From: Pseudomonadota bacterium
GTDB taxonomy: Bacteria > Campylobacterota > Campylobacteria > Campylobacterales > Campylobacteraceae
Direction: 5' to 3'
Assembly: GCA_002746565.1 (NCBI GenBank)
Contig: PDPI01000022.1
Coordinates: 58,508-122,507 of the forward strand
DNA: 64,000 nucleotides
Shown one piece after another: positions 1 to 9,689 of this stretch. The position numbers and the translations under genes are program-made. Positions within the stretch are counted from its first letter, which is position 1, and each line of letters opens with the position of its first letter. The notes beneath the pieces were generated by a model that worked only from the letters and a program-made list of their open reading frames with translations, was not told the origin of the DNA and did not search any database.

Positions 1-192
1 GATATAAAGATAGATAAAATTATGCGAGAGGAAGAGTATACAAAGGTTTATATAAAAAGTTATTATTTGGATAAAACTTGCCCTTCAGCTTTGGTAATTA
101 CAAGCCCTAAGGTTTTTGTTAAGATTCCTAAAAAAGATAGTTATAATATTATTTTTGAGGAAGAAAAAGACATCGTAAGATGCGCAATATAA
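1..192 (+). CDS. 3' end of an unknown protein (partial)
   Basis: Reading frame 1 is open from the window edge to a TAA stop and gives the last 63 residues of a protein, ending in IVRCAI. It is missing from the ORF track because its start lies outside the window. The visible part is charged and mixed in composition, has no membrane segment, and contains a TCPSALVIT stretch. I do not recognise the family. It converges on lnt with only three bases between the two stop codons. That it is a real gene is supported by the open frame and the tight fit to the neighbour; the function is unknown. Confidence 0.6.
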   Translation, partial: DIKIDKIMREEEYTKVYIKSYYLDKTCPSALVITSPKVFVKIPKKDSYNIIFEEEKDIVRCAI

Positions 193-195
193 TAG

Positions 196-1536
196 TTAAA
201 AATCAGTTCTAGCATGCAAAATGTCAAATTCTTTTAAGAAATCAAAGAGTATGGGGTTTTGTTTAGGATAGATTATCTCACTTTTTGAACCATTTACGCT
301 GTGGTAGATGGTTGTGTGGTTTAGGTTTGCATTTAGCAAGAGCAAAAGATGTTGTATAAGTGGCTCAAAAGAAGGGGTAAACCAAGCATTATTTGACATG
401 GCTATCATGAATTTTGGTTTGTTTTTGTAAAGTAGAGAGGTTGTGGCCTCAAAACAGATAGCATTTCTTATATTTATGCCTTTTATCTGATAATCCTGGG
501 GGTTTTTTGCTGTGGAAAAATCTTCGGCTCCTTCGTAAAAAATTTCATTTATCCACTTTTTTAAGAAATTTGGCATGGGTATTTCTTCGCCAAAGGGAAC
601 TAGGATTACTTTATGAAAGATGCTTGTTTTTCCGTCTGCAAATACATAAGTTGAATTATAAAACTTTTTATTTTCATAGGTTAGAGCACCTGTGATGATT
701 GTGATTTTTTGGGATTTTTTTTCTAGCATATCCATTAGCTTTGGTATGCGATTTAGAAAAAGCGTGAAGGCGCTTTCTGGGAAGATTATTATTTCTTTTT
801 TCTCTTTTATGGCTTGGTTGATTTTTTGTATATTTTCTCTTACAAATTGGCTTGTCAATTCCTTTTTCCACTTATCCTCTTGGGGAATTTGGCTGTTTAT
901 GAGGGAGATGGAAAATGGCAATTGGTTTTTGGCTAGATCTACTTTAGTATTTAAGCTAAAAAGTAAAAAAACCACAGCAAAAAGTTTTTTATATCCTTTT
1001 AGGGTGGACAAACAAAGCACAAAAAATATAAAAGCAAATAAACTAATATAATCAAGCCCAAAGGGAGTATTTAAAAGCAAAAGTCTAAAATCAAGCCAAT
1101 TAAATCCAAAAGGAGGCAAAAAACTCACAAAAGCGACCAGCAAAAAAGCCCTAATCCAAGTATTTTTGACCACAAGCGAGGGTAAAAGAAATATAAATCC
1201 GTATCCAAGGGCTATAAATAGGCAAGCCACTGGAAAAAGATAGGCAAAACCATAATAAATAAAACTAAAACCTATCCAATAAAACCAAAAAAGTCCCACA
1301 AAAAACCCGCTAAAAAACCAAACGGGAGACTTTTCTTTAAATAGGATGTAAAAGCCGATTATAGGCATTGGAGTATAAAAAAAAGGATTTTGCAATCCAA
1401 AATGATGAAAAACTAAAAAAACTGATAGAAAAATTCCTACAAAAAAGCCTTTTATTATATTTAAAGTGGTAAAATAATCCCTTACAAAATTTTTAACAAA
1501 GGAAAGACATGCAAAACGGAGATTTGATAAGTTCAC
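196..1536 (-). CDS. lnt: Apolipoprotein N-acyltransferase
   Basis: Transfers a fatty acyl chain from phospholipid to the N-terminal cysteine of lipoproteins in the inner membrane, the last step of lipoprotein maturation. The N-terminal half carries about six to eight hydrophobic segments; the C-terminal half is a nitrilase-type domain with the expected triad: Glu in IIFPESAF, Lys in KVILVPFGEE and Cys in NAICFEAT. The track begins at a GTG at 1554; I prefer the second GTG at 1536, which has AAGGGG five bases upstream. No ATG is available in frame near the N-terminus. Either start overlaps the divergent yajC start, so the two promoters must lie inside each other's coding regions. Confidence 0.9.
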   Translation of the reverse strand: MNLSNLRFACLSFVKNFVRDYFTTLNIIKGFFVGIFLSVFLVFHHFGLQNPFFYTPMPIIGFYILFKEKSPVWFFSGFFVGLFWFYWIGFSFIYYGFAYLFPVACLFIALGYGFIFLLPSLVVKNTWIRAFLLVAFVSFLPPFGFNWLDFRLLLLNTPFGLDYISLFAFIFFVLCLSTLKGYKKLFAVVFLLFSLNTKVDLAKNQLPFSISLINSQIPQEDKWKKELTSQFVRENIQKINQAIKEKKEIIIFPESAFTLFLNRIPKLMDMLEKKSQKITIITGALTYENKKFYNSTYVFADGKTSIFHKVILVPFGEEIPMPNFLKKWINEIFYEGAEDFSTAKNPQDYQIKGINIRNAICFEATTSLLYKNKPKFMIAMSNNAWFTPSFEPLIQHLLLLLNANLNHTTIYHSVNGSKSEIIYPKQNPILFDFLKEFDILHARTDF

Positions 1537-1799
1537 TTTTACCCCTTGTCGCACTATTTGCGATATTTTATTTTTTGGTTATAAGACCACAACAAAAACA
1601 GGCTAAAGAGCACAAAGCTATGATAGAAGCCCTAAAAAAGGGTGATAAGATCATAACAAATGGCGGAATTATCTGCGAAGTGGTAAAACCTGAGGAAGAT
1701 TTTATCAAAGTTAAGCTTAATGATGATGTAGTTGTTAAGATTTCTCGCGAATATGTTGCAAAGAAAATCAATAAAATAGAGAGCGAGAAAAATGGGTAA
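1509..1799 (+). CDS. yajC: Preprotein translocase subunit YajC
   Basis: Small accessory subunit of the SecDF-YajC complex that assists Sec-dependent export. The 96-residue protein has a single N-terminal membrane segment (ALFAIFYFLVIRPQQKQ, the characteristic RPQQK boundary) and a short soluble tail with the family phrase LKKGDKIITNGG. Its ATG follows AAAGGAAAG. It overlaps the secD start by eight bases and opens a forward run that continues through secD, secF and leuS. The start lies inside the divergent lnt reading frame. Confidence 0.95.
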   Translation: MQNGDLISSLLPLVALFAIFYFLVIRPQQKQAKEHKAMIEALKKGDKIITNGGIICEVVKPEEDFIKVKLNDDVVVKISREYVAKKINKIESEKNG

Positions 1800-3366
1800 A
1801 TTTTTAAATTACCGCCTTGTGATTTTTACAATCGCATTGATTTTTGGGTTTGGGTTTTCCATGCCAACCCTTTTGCAAACAAGTTCAGGATCTAAGATAA
1901 CCTTAGGACTTGACTTGCAGGGTGGTTTGCACATGCTCTTAGGCGTGCAAACCGATGAGGCTATAAAATCAAAGATAAAATCCATAGCATCTAGTGTTAA
2001 ATTTTATACAGATGATAATGACATCATCATAGAAGATCTAAAAACAACCCCTGGAGGTGTTATTTTTACCCTTTTGGATGATAGCGAAGTTAAAAATATT
2101 GAAAAAATGATCAAAGATATAAAGGGCATAACAAAAAAAGAAGAAAAGCTCCACTACACCTTAACTTTAACCGAGCAAGAAAAGCTTGATACTATCGAAT
2201 ACGCCATCAACCAAGCAGTCGAAACCATAAGAAACAGACTTGACCAATTTGGCCTAGCTGAGCCAACCGTTGCAAGGCAGGGCAAAGATAAGATTTTAGT
2301 TGAAATTCCTGGTATCAAAACTGGAGCCGAAGAGCAAAGGGCTAGGGAGCTTATAGCAAAGGCTGCTCATTTGCAACTTATGAGCGTTGATGAGAAAAGA
2401 AGCGACCAAGTTTACAATATGAGCAATGCAGAGGCCGCGCAATATGGAGATGTTATCTATGTGGATGCTAGGGATGAAAACCAAAAGCACCTTTTACATG
2501 CAATTCCAATACTTGATGGAAGCATGCTTACAGATGCAAAAGTAGGATTTGATCAGCAAAATCAGCCTTTGATTAACTTTTCACTAAATTCCCAAGGGGC
2601 TAAAATATTTGGGGATTTTACTGGCAAAAATGTTGGCAAGCATCTAGCTATCGTTTTGGATAGCAAGGTTTATTCTGCCCCTGTAATACGTGAGAGAATA
2701 GGTGGTGGAAGCGGTCAGATAAGCGGAGGATTTAGCATAGAAGAAGCTAGAGATGTGGCTATTGCTCTAAGAAGTGGAGCCTTGCTTGCACCTGTGAAAT
2801 TGCTTGAAAAAAGAAGTGTTGGTCCTTCTTTGGGAGCTGATAGCATAAAGGCTAGCTTGATAGCTTTGATCTTAGGCTTTATCGCTGTTGTAATTTTTAT
2901 GATACTCTACTACGGGCTTGCTGGAATTATAGCAAATATTGCACTAATAGCCAACCTTTTCATCGTTTTAGCCGTTATGGCACTTTTTGGGGCAACCTTA
3001 ACCTTGCCAGGAATGGCGGGAATTGTTCTAACCGTTGGTATGGCGGTGGATGCGAATGTTATCATCAATGAACGTATTCGTGAACTTTTGCGCCAAGAGG
3101 CCAGTGTGGCAAAGTCAGTTGAACACGGCTATGCCAATGCTATGAGTGCCATTTTAGATGCAAATATCACAACCCTAATCGCTGCGGTTATACTTTATGC
3201 CTATGGAACAGGACCTATTAAGGGTTTTGCGGTTACCATGAGCATAGGTATCTTAGCTTCTATGCTAACTGCGATCTTAGGAACCCATGGGATTTATGAT
3301 TGGCTAATGCCACGCATTGAAAGAAGTAAAAAAGTCAAACTTTGGTTTGGGATAAAAAGGGGCTAG
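1792..3366 (+). CDS. secD: Protein translocase subunit SecD
   Basis: Membrane subunit of the SecDF complex that uses the proton gradient to complete protein translocation. At 524 residues it has the usual layout: one N-terminal membrane segment, the LGLDLQGGLHMLLGV signature, a large periplasmic domain (residues about 45-330), and a C-terminal RND-like block of five membrane helices including GMAVDANVIINERIRE. It overlaps yajC by eight bases and is followed by secF one base after its stop, so all three are surely co-translated. Length is normal for Campylobacterota. Confidence 0.97.
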   Translation: MGKFLNYRLVIFTIALIFGFGFSMPTLLQTSSGSKITLGLDLQGGLHMLLGVQTDEAIKSKIKSIASSVKFYTDDNDIIIEDLKTTPGGVIFTLLDDSEVKNIEKMIKDIKGITKKEEKLHYTLTLTEQEKLDTIEYAINQAVETIRNRLDQFGLAEPTVARQGKDKILVEIPGIKTGAEEQRARELIAKAAHLQLMSVDEKRSDQVYNMSNAEAAQYGDVIYVDARDENQKHLLHAIPILDGSMLTDAKVGFDQQNQPLINFSLNSQGAKIFGDFTGKNVGKHLAIVLDSKVYSAPVIRERIGGGSGQISGGFSIEEARDVAIALRSGALLAPVKLLEKRSVGPSLGADSIKASLIALILGFIAVVIFMILYYGLAGIIANIALIANLFIVLAVMALFGATLTLPGMAGIVLTVGMAVDANVIINERIRELLRQEASVAKSVEHGYANAMSAILDANITTLIAAVILYAYGTGPIKGFAVTMSIGILASMLTAILGTHGIYDWLMPRIERSKKVKLWFGIKRG

Positions 3367-3367
3367 G

Positions 3368-4339
3368 ATGCAGATATTTTCAAAAGATAAAACATACGAT
3401 TTTATGAAGCTTAGCCGTTTTTTTGTGGCTATTTCGCTTATTATTATGTTAGTCTCTTACGGACTTTTAGGTTTTAAAGGGATTAATTATGGTATAGATT
3501 TTTCAGGCGGGACCTTGGTTCAAGTAAAGTATAGCAAAAAAGCGCCTATTCCCCAGATAAGAGAGCAGTTATCAAAGGTAAAGCTTTTCCAAAATGCTAG
3601 CGTTACCGAGTTTGGTTCAGATGATGAGATAGTTATAAGATTTCCAAGTTCATCAGGTGAACTAGGAAGTGATGTGGGCGATAAGGTAAGAGGGCAATTA
3701 AAAGGCACGGGAGAGTATGAAATTCGCCGTGTTGATATAGTTGGTCCAAAGGTTGGCGGAGAGCTAAGAGAAAAGGGTTTAATGGCGATGATGATATCCA
3801 TAGTTGCTATCTTGCTTTATATCGCCTTTAGGTTTGAGTGGAGATTTGCCATAGCCTCAGTTATAGCCTTGATACACGATATTTCCATAACCATAGGCGC
3901 TTTGGTGTTTTTTGGTATAGATGTAAATTTAGATATCCTAGCTGCACTTTTAACCTTGCTCGGGTATTCATTAAATGATACCATTATCGTTTTTGATAGG
4001 ATTCGTGAGGGTATTAGGGAAAGTAGGATATTTGATTTATTTAAGATCATAAACGAATCAGTTTCAAAGACCTTATCGAGAACTTTTTTAACCTCACTAA
4101 CCACATTTTTTGTTGTTTTAACCTTATTTTTATTTGGCGGGGAGATAATCCACGGCTTTGGATTTACCCTTCTCATAGGCGTTGTGGTTGGAACTTATAG
4201 CTCCATCTTTATAGCGTCTCCTATGTTAAAAATATTAGGTTTTGATGTGAAAAAGTTTAAAGAAAAAGAAGCCGAAAAAGAAAAGATAAGAATTCAAAAA
4301 GAAAAAATGCGCGCCCAATACGAAAAAGGCGTGGTATAA
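3368..4339 (+). CDS. secF: Protein translocase subunit SecF
   Basis: Partner of SecD in the proton-driven export complex. The 323-residue protein has the N-terminal membrane segment followed by GINYGIDFSGGTLVQV, a small periplasmic domain, and five C-terminal membrane helices with LGYSLNDTIIVFDRIRE, the SecF counterpart of the SecD RND motif. The C-terminus is a highly charged Lys/Glu-rich tail. ATG follows AGG directly after the secD stop. Gene order and spacing are as expected for the family. Confidence 0.97.
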   Translation: MQIFSKDKTYDFMKLSRFFVAISLIIMLVSYGLLGFKGINYGIDFSGGTLVQVKYSKKAPIPQIREQLSKVKLFQNASVTEFGSDDEIVIRFPSSSGELGSDVGDKVRGQLKGTGEYEIRRVDIVGPKVGGELREKGLMAMMISIVAILLYIAFRFEWRFAIASVIALIHDISITIGALVFFGIDVNLDILAALLTLLGYSLNDTIIVFDRIREGIRESRIFDLFKIINESVSKTLSRTFLTSLTTFFVVLTLFLFGGEIIHGFGFTLLIGVVVGTYSSIFIASPMLKILGFDVKKFKEKEAEKEKIRIQKEKMRAQYEKGVV

Positions 4340-4349
4340 GGAGTAAAGT

Positions 4350-4688
4350 ATGGATTGGGGAAAAGTTTTTTTTATATTTTTTACCTTGATGAGTTTAACA
4401 ACCACGGCTGGGTTTTTGTATGAAGATAATGCCACAGCACTTTTTATAGCTGCTAGTATAAATCTTGTTTCAACCTTGCTGAAAATTGGTGTTAAAAATG
4501 TTTTAGCAGCGGAGCTTTTTGCATCTTCTTTGGTAGCAGACTTGCACCTAATCCCAGCTTTTATAATCCTAGTTTTATATAACAATCTAACTATTGCCAT
4601 AACCCTAGCCATTGGAGCTGTTATAGCAAATGCTTTTTCCATAGGGCTTGTTTTGATAGAGGCGGCAAAAACTAGAGAGGAATTTTAA
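4350..4688 (+). CDS. Small membrane protein, DUF6394-like
   Basis: A 112-residue protein made of about three to four hydrophobic helices, with phrases such as [21 protein letters not shown] and [19 protein letters not shown] recall this as a Campylobacterota-restricted family (DUF6394) of unknown function, but the family name is from memory. RBS AAGGAGTAAAGT precedes the ATG. It sits between secF and leuS, and its TAA stop shares its last base with the leuS ATG, so it belongs to the same transcript. A role linked to export is only suggested by position. Confidence 0.75.
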   Translation: MDWGKVFFIFFTLMSLTTTAGFLYEDNATALFIAASINLVSTLLKIGVKNVLAAELFASSLVADLHLIPAFIILVLYNNLTIAITLAIGAVIANAFSIGLVLIEAAKTREEF

Positions 4689-7138
4689 TGGACTATAAGC
4701 CAAAAGAGATAGAGAAAAAATGGCAAGATATTTGGCTTAAAACCCGAGCTTTCGAGCCAAGCGATGATAGATCTCTTCCTAAAAAATATATCCTAAGCAT
4801 GTTCCCATATCCAAGTGGGCGAATCCACATGGGACATGTTAGAAATTATAGCATAGGCGACTCGATTGCTAGATTTTACAAAAAGCAAGGCTACAATGTC
4901 TTGCATCCAATAGGCTGGGATAGCTTTGGAATGCCCGCTGAAAATGCTGCCATAAAGCATAAAACTCACCCTAAAAAATGGACCTATGAAAATATCGACT
5001 ATATGAGGCGTGAGTTAAACACCTTGGGATTTTCCTTCTCAAAAGAAAGGGAATTTGCAACTTCAGATGAGCTTTATACCAAGCATGAGCAAGGTTTTTT
5101 TATCGACATGTACGAAAAAGGGCTTGTTTATAGGAGGGAAAATCTTGTAAATTGGTGCGATGATTGTGATACTGTTTTAGCGAATGAGCAAGTTGAAGAG
5201 GGTTGTTGTTGGCGTTGTGGCAATGAAGTTATTCAAAAGCAGATGCAAGGGTATTATCTAAAGATTACAAAATATGCCGATGAATTGCTAGACGATCTAA
5301 AAGAGTTAGAGGGCAAATGGCCAAAGCAAGTGCTAACTATGCAAGAGAATTGGATAGGAAAAAGTAATGGTTTGGAGTTTGAGTTTGAACTCGATGAGGA
5401 AAGCAAGGCTAAGCTTGATGGTATTGAGCGATACAAAGTTTTCACAACTCGCCCTGATACCATTTTTGGGGTTACATATTCAGCCCTAGCACCCGAACAT
5501 CAGATAGTTAAAACTTTGATAAAAAACGGACATTTAAGGGATGAAATTGTAGCCAAGATAGTCTCTATGTGTAAGTTAAGTTCCCGCGATAAGCAAAGTT
5601 CCAAAAAGGAAGGCTACGATCTAGGCATAAATGTAATTCACCCTTTAACAGGGGAAAAGGTACCCGTTTGGGTGGCAAATTTTGTTTTGATAGAATATGG
5701 TGGTGGTGCGGTTATGGCGGTTCCTGCCCATGATGAAAGGGATTTTGAATTTGCAAGTGAATTTGGACTGCCCATTAGGCAAAGCATAAAACCATCTAAG
5801 GGCGAATACAATCCAAATGAAGCTTACGCAGAGCCTGGAATTTTGGTAAATTCGGGCGAATTTACAGGATTAAAATCAAAAGATGCGATCAAAAAAATAA
5901 TTTATCATTTTGAACAAAATAATCTTGGTAAAAAAGTTACAAATTATAAATTAAGAGACTGGGGAATTTCTCGCCAAAGATATTGGGGTGCTCCCATTCC
6001 TATGGTTCATTGTTCTAAATGTGGCTTGATCCCAGAAAAAAAAGAAAATCTTCCAATTGCCTTGCCTGAAAACGTGGAAATTACTGGTTCAGGAAACCCC
6101 CTTGATAATGCCCATGAATGGAAAAGGGTAACTTGTCCAAAATGTGGATGTGAAGCAGTTAGGGAGAGCGATACCATGGATACATTTTTTCAATCTAGTT
6201 GGTATTTTTTGCGCTATGCATCTAATCCAAAAAATTGGGAAAATGAGGCTTTTAATAAAGAAGATGTGGCTTATTGGCTAGGGGTTGATCAGTATATTGG
6301 TGGTATTGAGCATGCCATCATGCACTTACTTTATGCAAGATTTTTTACTAAGGTTTTAAGGGATTTTGGATATGTGGATATAAAAGAGCCATTTGAGAGA
6401 CTTTTAACCCAAGGCATGGTTTTAAAAGATGGCTCTAAGATGAGTAAATCCAAAGGAAACACCGTTGATCCAGATGAGATCATAGAAAAATACGGAGCCG
6501 ATACGGCAAGATTATTTATCCTTTTTGCTGCCCCAGCTGCCAAAGAGCTTGAATGGAATGATGATGCGGTTGAGGGAGCTTATAGGTTTATAAAGAGGTT
6601 TTGTGCGAGATCTAGCAATGCTAAAAAGTGCAACTCTTTGCCTCAGATTGAGCATAAAAGCTTAAACAAAAAAGAAAAATATGCCAGAAAAAAAGTGTAT
6701 GAAGCCTTGCAAAAATCCTACGATATGATAAAAGAGGCAAATTATGCTTTCAATACCCTAGTTGCCGCTTGCATGGAAGCACTCAATGCTTTGAATGATC
6801 AAGAAAATGAGGACGTTTGGACGGAGGGATATTTTATACTTTTAAATGTGCTTGAACCCATTATTCCCCATGTTTGTTGGGAATTAAGTGATGATTTATT
6901 TGCACAGGCTAATTTTGCAAAAATACCTATCAAAGAAGAATGTTTTGAAGAGGATGAGCTGACCCTAGCTTTAACCATCAACGGTAAAAGAAGGGCTGAG
7001 ATCATGGTTGATCTTAATGCAAGTAAAGATGAAATCCTATCTGTCGCAAAAGAGCAGGGTGCAAAATGGCTTGAGGGAAAGAATATTATAAAAGAAATTT
7101 ATGTGCCAAACAAGCTAGTAAACATAGTGGTAAAATGA
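4688..7138 (+). CDS. leuS: Leucyl-tRNA synthetase
   Basis: Charges tRNA-Leu with leucine. The 816-residue class I synthetase has the HIGH-type motif as HMGH near residue 48, a cysteine-pair zinc region (CDDCDTVL and CCWRCG), the editing domain around residues 220-410, and KMSKSKGN near residue 600 followed by the anticodon-binding helical domain. Length fits the bacterial LeuS family. The ATG overlaps the previous stop (TAATG), and the end overlaps the lptE start, showing translational coupling across the run. Confidence 0.97.
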   Translation: MDYKPKEIEKKWQDIWLKTRAFEPSDDRSLPKKYILSMFPYPSGRIHMGHVRNYSIGDSIARFYKKQGYNVLHPIGWDSFGMPAENAAIKHKTHPKKWTYENIDYMRRELNTLGFSFSKEREFATSDELYTKHEQGFFIDMYEKGLVYRRENLVNWCDDCDTVLANEQVEEGCCWRCGNEVIQKQMQGYYLKITKYADELLDDLKELEGKWPKQVLTMQENWIGKSNGLEFEFELDEESKAKLDGIERYKVFTTRPDTIFGVTYSALAPEHQIVKTLIKNGHLRDEIVAKIVSMCKLSSRDKQSSKKEGYDLGINVIHPLTGEKVPVWVANFVLIEYGGGAVMAVPAHDERDFEFASEFGLPIRQSIKPSKGEYNPNEAYAEPGILVNSGEFTGLKSKDAIKKIIYHFEQNNLGKKVTNYKLRDWGISRQRYWGAPIPMVHCSKCGLIPEKKENLPIALPENVEITGSGNPLDNAHEWKRVTCPKCGCEAVRESDTMDTFFQSSWYFLRYASNPKNWENEAFNKEDVAYWLGVDQYIGGIEHAIMHLLYARFFTKVLRDFGYVDIKEPFERLLTQGMVLKDGSKMSKSKGNTVDPDEIIEKYGADTARLFILFAAPAAKELEWNDDAVEGAYRFIKRFCARSSNAKKCNSLPQIEHKSLNKKEKYARKKVYEALQKSYDMIKEANYAFNTLVAACMEALNALNDQENEDVWTEGYFILLNVLEPIIPHVCWELSDDLFAQANFAKIPIKEECFEEDELTLALTINGKRRAEIMVDLNASKDEILSVAKEQGAKWLEGKNIIKEIYVPNKLVNIVVK

Positions 7139-7635
7139 TGAAAAAAATACTTTTGGTTTTTTGTTTGTTGATCTTTGGATGTGGCTATAAACCACTAAGC
7201 AAGGTTAGTAAAAATATTTTAGGAGATAAAATTTATTCTTATGTTAGCACAAGCATAAATGATCCTCAAAATTCTGTTATCATTCAAGATGCCCTAAAAG
7301 AAGCTATTGTAAGTAGATTTGGGGGCAGTTTGGTTCCTAGGCAAAAGGCTGAGAGTATTTTACATGTAAATATAAAATCTGTTAATTTTATACCGACTAT
7401 TTATGATCAAAATGGATATGTGGTCTCCTATAAGGCAAAATTGATTTTAGAGACTAAAACCACATTTGCAAATGGGCAAACATCAAGTTATGACGCTAGG
7501 GGTGAATATGATTTTGACATACAAGCAAATAGTGTTATCAGTGATTCAAAAAGATTTAAAGCCATTAAACTCTCTTCCCTAAGCGCCTTAGATGAATACA
7601 TAGCTTTTATTGCTGTTAAAGGGATGAGAGATTAG
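7135..7635 (+). CDS. lptE: LPS-assembly lipoprotein LptE
   Basis: Predicted outer-membrane lipoprotein that plugs the LptD barrel during lipopolysaccharide insertion. The N-terminus is a clear lipoprotein signal with lipobox LIFGC (cysteine near residue 16), followed by GYKPLSK, the typical start of mature LptE. The 166-residue length and position directly after leuS match the family in Proteobacteria. Sequence identity in LptE is always low, so the call rests on the signal, the motif after cysteine and the leuS linkage. Its TAG stop overlaps the proposed ATT start of folC. Confidence 0.8.
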   Translation: MMKKILLVFCLLIFGCGYKPLSKVSKNILGDKIYSYVSTSINDPQNSVIIQDALKEAIVSRFGGSLVPRQKAESILHVNIKSVNFIPTIYDQNGYVVSYKAKLILETKTTFANGQTSSYDARGEYDFDIQANSVISDSKRFKAIKLSSLSALDEYIAFIAVKGMRD

Positions 7636-8779
7636 TACCTTACAGGATTTTTTAGAATCAAAGCCGATTTTTTATGCAAGAATTGACTACGATAGGATGC
7701 CAAATCTTTTCCAAAAGTATAAAAAGTGCTTAAATTTAAAACCAATCATACATGTTATAGGCACAAATGGAAAGGGAAGTACAGGCAGATGGCTATCTTT
7801 GATGCTAGCTAGATCTGGCGCTAAAGTGGGACATTTTACATCTCCCCATGTGCTAGAATATAATGAAAGATTTTGGAAAAATGGCTCAAATGTAAGCTAT
7901 GAAGAACTTGATAAATGCCATTTTAGGCTTTTGGAAATTTTAGGTGAAGATAGTGAAAAACTATCTTATTTTGAATATAGCGTTTTTTTGAGCGCTTTGG
8001 TTTTTGAGGATTGTGATTTTGTAGTGCTTGAGGCTGGCTTGGGTGGAGAATATGATGCTACAAATGTATTTTCAAAGCGTCTTTCTTTGGTTACCCCAAT
8101 AGGCTTTGACCATGAGGAATTTTTAGGCTCATCCTTAAAAGAGATCGCAACAACCAAATTAAATTCCATAAACACAAATACTATTATTTCTCCTCAAAAT
8201 GATGAAATTATCCTAAAAACTGCCCTAAAAATAGCCCAAAAAAAAGGTGTAAAATTAAAATTAGTTACTGATGATTTAGATCTTAAAGATTTAGATGCCT
8301 ATATGGAAAAATACCAATATCCATCTTTCTTTAAAAACAATCTTTTAAGCGCATTTGCGGGGGCAAAAGAGTTAGGAGTTGGAGTTGATTGGGAGGATTT
8401 GCCACCTTTGGATTTGGTGGGAAGATGTCAAAAGATATCTTCAAATATAACCATAGATGTGGGACATAACCCCCTAAGTGCAAAAGAGGTGGTTAAAAAT
8501 TTTAAAGAAAAAAGTGTAGTTTTGATCTACAATAGTTATCAAGATAAGAATATAGAAAATATTTTATCCATTTTAGAGCCAATTATTTCAAGCGTGAAGA
8601 TATTTCCTTTGCAAAAAAGCCATAGGGAATTAGGAGAAGATACAATCATCAAAAATCTTGAAAAAATGGGCATTAATTGGGATTATTTTGATAATAAAAT
8701 GGATAAAAATCACCAATATTTAGTATTTGGTTCATTTTACGTGGTTGGTGAATTTTTAAAGAGTTTAAATGAAAAATAA
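7631..8779 (+). CDS. folC: Folylpolyglutamate / dihydrofolate synthase, apparent ATT start
   Basis: Adds glutamate to folates, and in most bacteria also joins dihydropteroate and glutamate. The P-loop is HVIGTNGKGSTGR, followed by FTSPHVLEYNERF. The track starts at an internal ATG (7697), but the frame is open upstream to 7628 and encodes [21 protein letters not shown], which looks like the normal FolC N-terminus. No ATG, GTG or TTG exists in that stretch; the only start-like codon at the right place is ATT at 7631, overlapping the lptE stop as ATTAG with GGGATGAGAG upstream. I annotate from ATT. The protein is about 382 residues, somewhat short compared with E. coli FolC. Confidence 0.85.
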   Translation: MSTLQDFLESKPIFYARIDYDRMPNLFQKYKKCLNLKPIIHVIGTNGKGSTGRWLSLMLARSGAKVGHFTSPHVLEYNERFWKNGSNVSYEELDKCHFRLLEILGEDSEKLSYFEYSVFLSALVFEDCDFVVLEAGLGGEYDATNVFSKRLSLVTPIGFDHEEFLGSSLKEIATTKLNSINTNTIISPQNDEIILKTALKIAQKKGVKLKLVTDDLDLKDLDAYMEKYQYPSFFKNNLLSAFAGAKELGVGVDWEDLPPLDLVGRCQKISSNITIDVGHNPLSAKEVVKNFKEKSVVLIYNSYQDKNIENILSILEPIISSVKIFPLQKSHRELGEDTIIKNLEKMGINWDYFDNKMDKNHQYLVFGSFYVVGEFLKSLNEK

Positions 8780-9689
8780 GTTTATAGTTACCATAACCGA
8801 TATAGATGGCTCAAGGCATTTTACTCTTCATCAGATAGTAAAGAAATTTCTTTTTTATATTGTACTTTTTGTGCTTGTCATCATAGCAGGTGGGGCTTGG
8901 TTTATCGATAATTTAAGCAATGAGGTTAGGGTTTTGCAGGAGAAAAAAAGTATTCTTTCAAAAAATGAATACGAATTAAACCAAAAAAGCAATAAACTTC
9001 AGCGTCTTATAAGCGAAAAAACCCAGCAATTTGATATGCTACAAGATAAAATCGCATCCATAGAAGAAATGATCGGTTTGGTTCCCGATGAGAGTATAAA
9101 TATAAATAAACGTTTAGAAGAGATAAAAATTTCTGGTTTAACCCAAGAGAAACTTTTCAAGCTAGTTCCAAATGGTCCAGTTATAGAGTATAAGGGTATA
9201 AGTGCAAAATTTGGCTGGAGAATACACCCAGTTAAGAAAACAAGGGAATTTCATTCTGGTCTTGATCTAAGGGCAGGCATAGGAACTCCCATCAAGGCTC
9301 CAGCGGATGGAGTTGTGGAGTATGCCTCGTCTTTCAAGACTGGCTATGGGAAGCTGATCATACTAGATCATAGCTTTGGGTTTCAGACAAGGTATGCCCA
9401 TTTAAGTAAGTTTAAGGTTGAGAATGGGCAGTTTGTAAAAAAAGGTCAGATCATAGGTTATACGGGCAACACAGGACGTTCAACCGGTCCACATCTTCAT
9501 TATGAAGTGAGGTTTATTGGTCGTATTTTAAATCCATTGAATTTTTTCAAATGGACAAGAAGTAATTTTAGAAAAATTTTTGAACAGGAGACACACGTAC
9601 AATGGCAATCTTTAGTAAATCTAATAACCACAGGCAAGGACAATCAAGAAACCCCCAAACGGGTAGGCAAAACTCAGAAACAACAGTGA
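8769..9689 (+). CDS. Csd1/Csd2-like M23 peptidoglycan endopeptidase
   Basis: Membrane-anchored LytM (M23) metallopeptidase that trims peptidoglycan cross-links. One membrane segment lies at residues about 27-48, then a coiled coil (about 50-105), then the LytM domain with zinc ligands in FHSGLDLR, and HLHYE near residue 240. The next gene is a bactofilin and overlaps it by 88 bases. The same pairing, csd1 with ccmA, sets helical cell shape in Helicobacter pylori, so a shape role is likely. Start ATG overlaps the folC stop by 11 bases. Which Csd paralogue it matches best cannot be told without a tree. Confidence 0.88.
   Translation: MKNKFIVTITDIDGSRHFTLHQIVKKFLFYIVLFVLVIIAGGAWFIDNLSNEVRVLQEKKSILSKNEYELNQKSNKLQRLISEKTQQFDMLQDKIASIEEMIGLVPDESININKRLEEIKISGLTQEKLFKLVPNGPVIEYKGISAKFGWRIHPVKKTREFHSGLDLRAGIGTPIKAPADGVVEYASSFKTGYGKLIILDHSFGFQTRYAHLSKFKVENGQFVKKGQIIGYTGNTGRSTGPHLHYEVRFIGRILNPLNFFKWTRSNFRKIFEQETHVQWQSLVNLITTGKDNQETPKRVGKTQKQQ

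Noticed and set aside
692-1051. 119-residue plus-strand ORF within lnt
   Set aside because: Antisense shadow of a well-supported lnt frame; no family features.
3817-4176. Reverse-strand ORFs across secF and the DUF6394-like gene (also 4235-4642)
   Set aside because: Shadows of membrane-protein coding sequence; no ribosome-binding site or recognisable protein.
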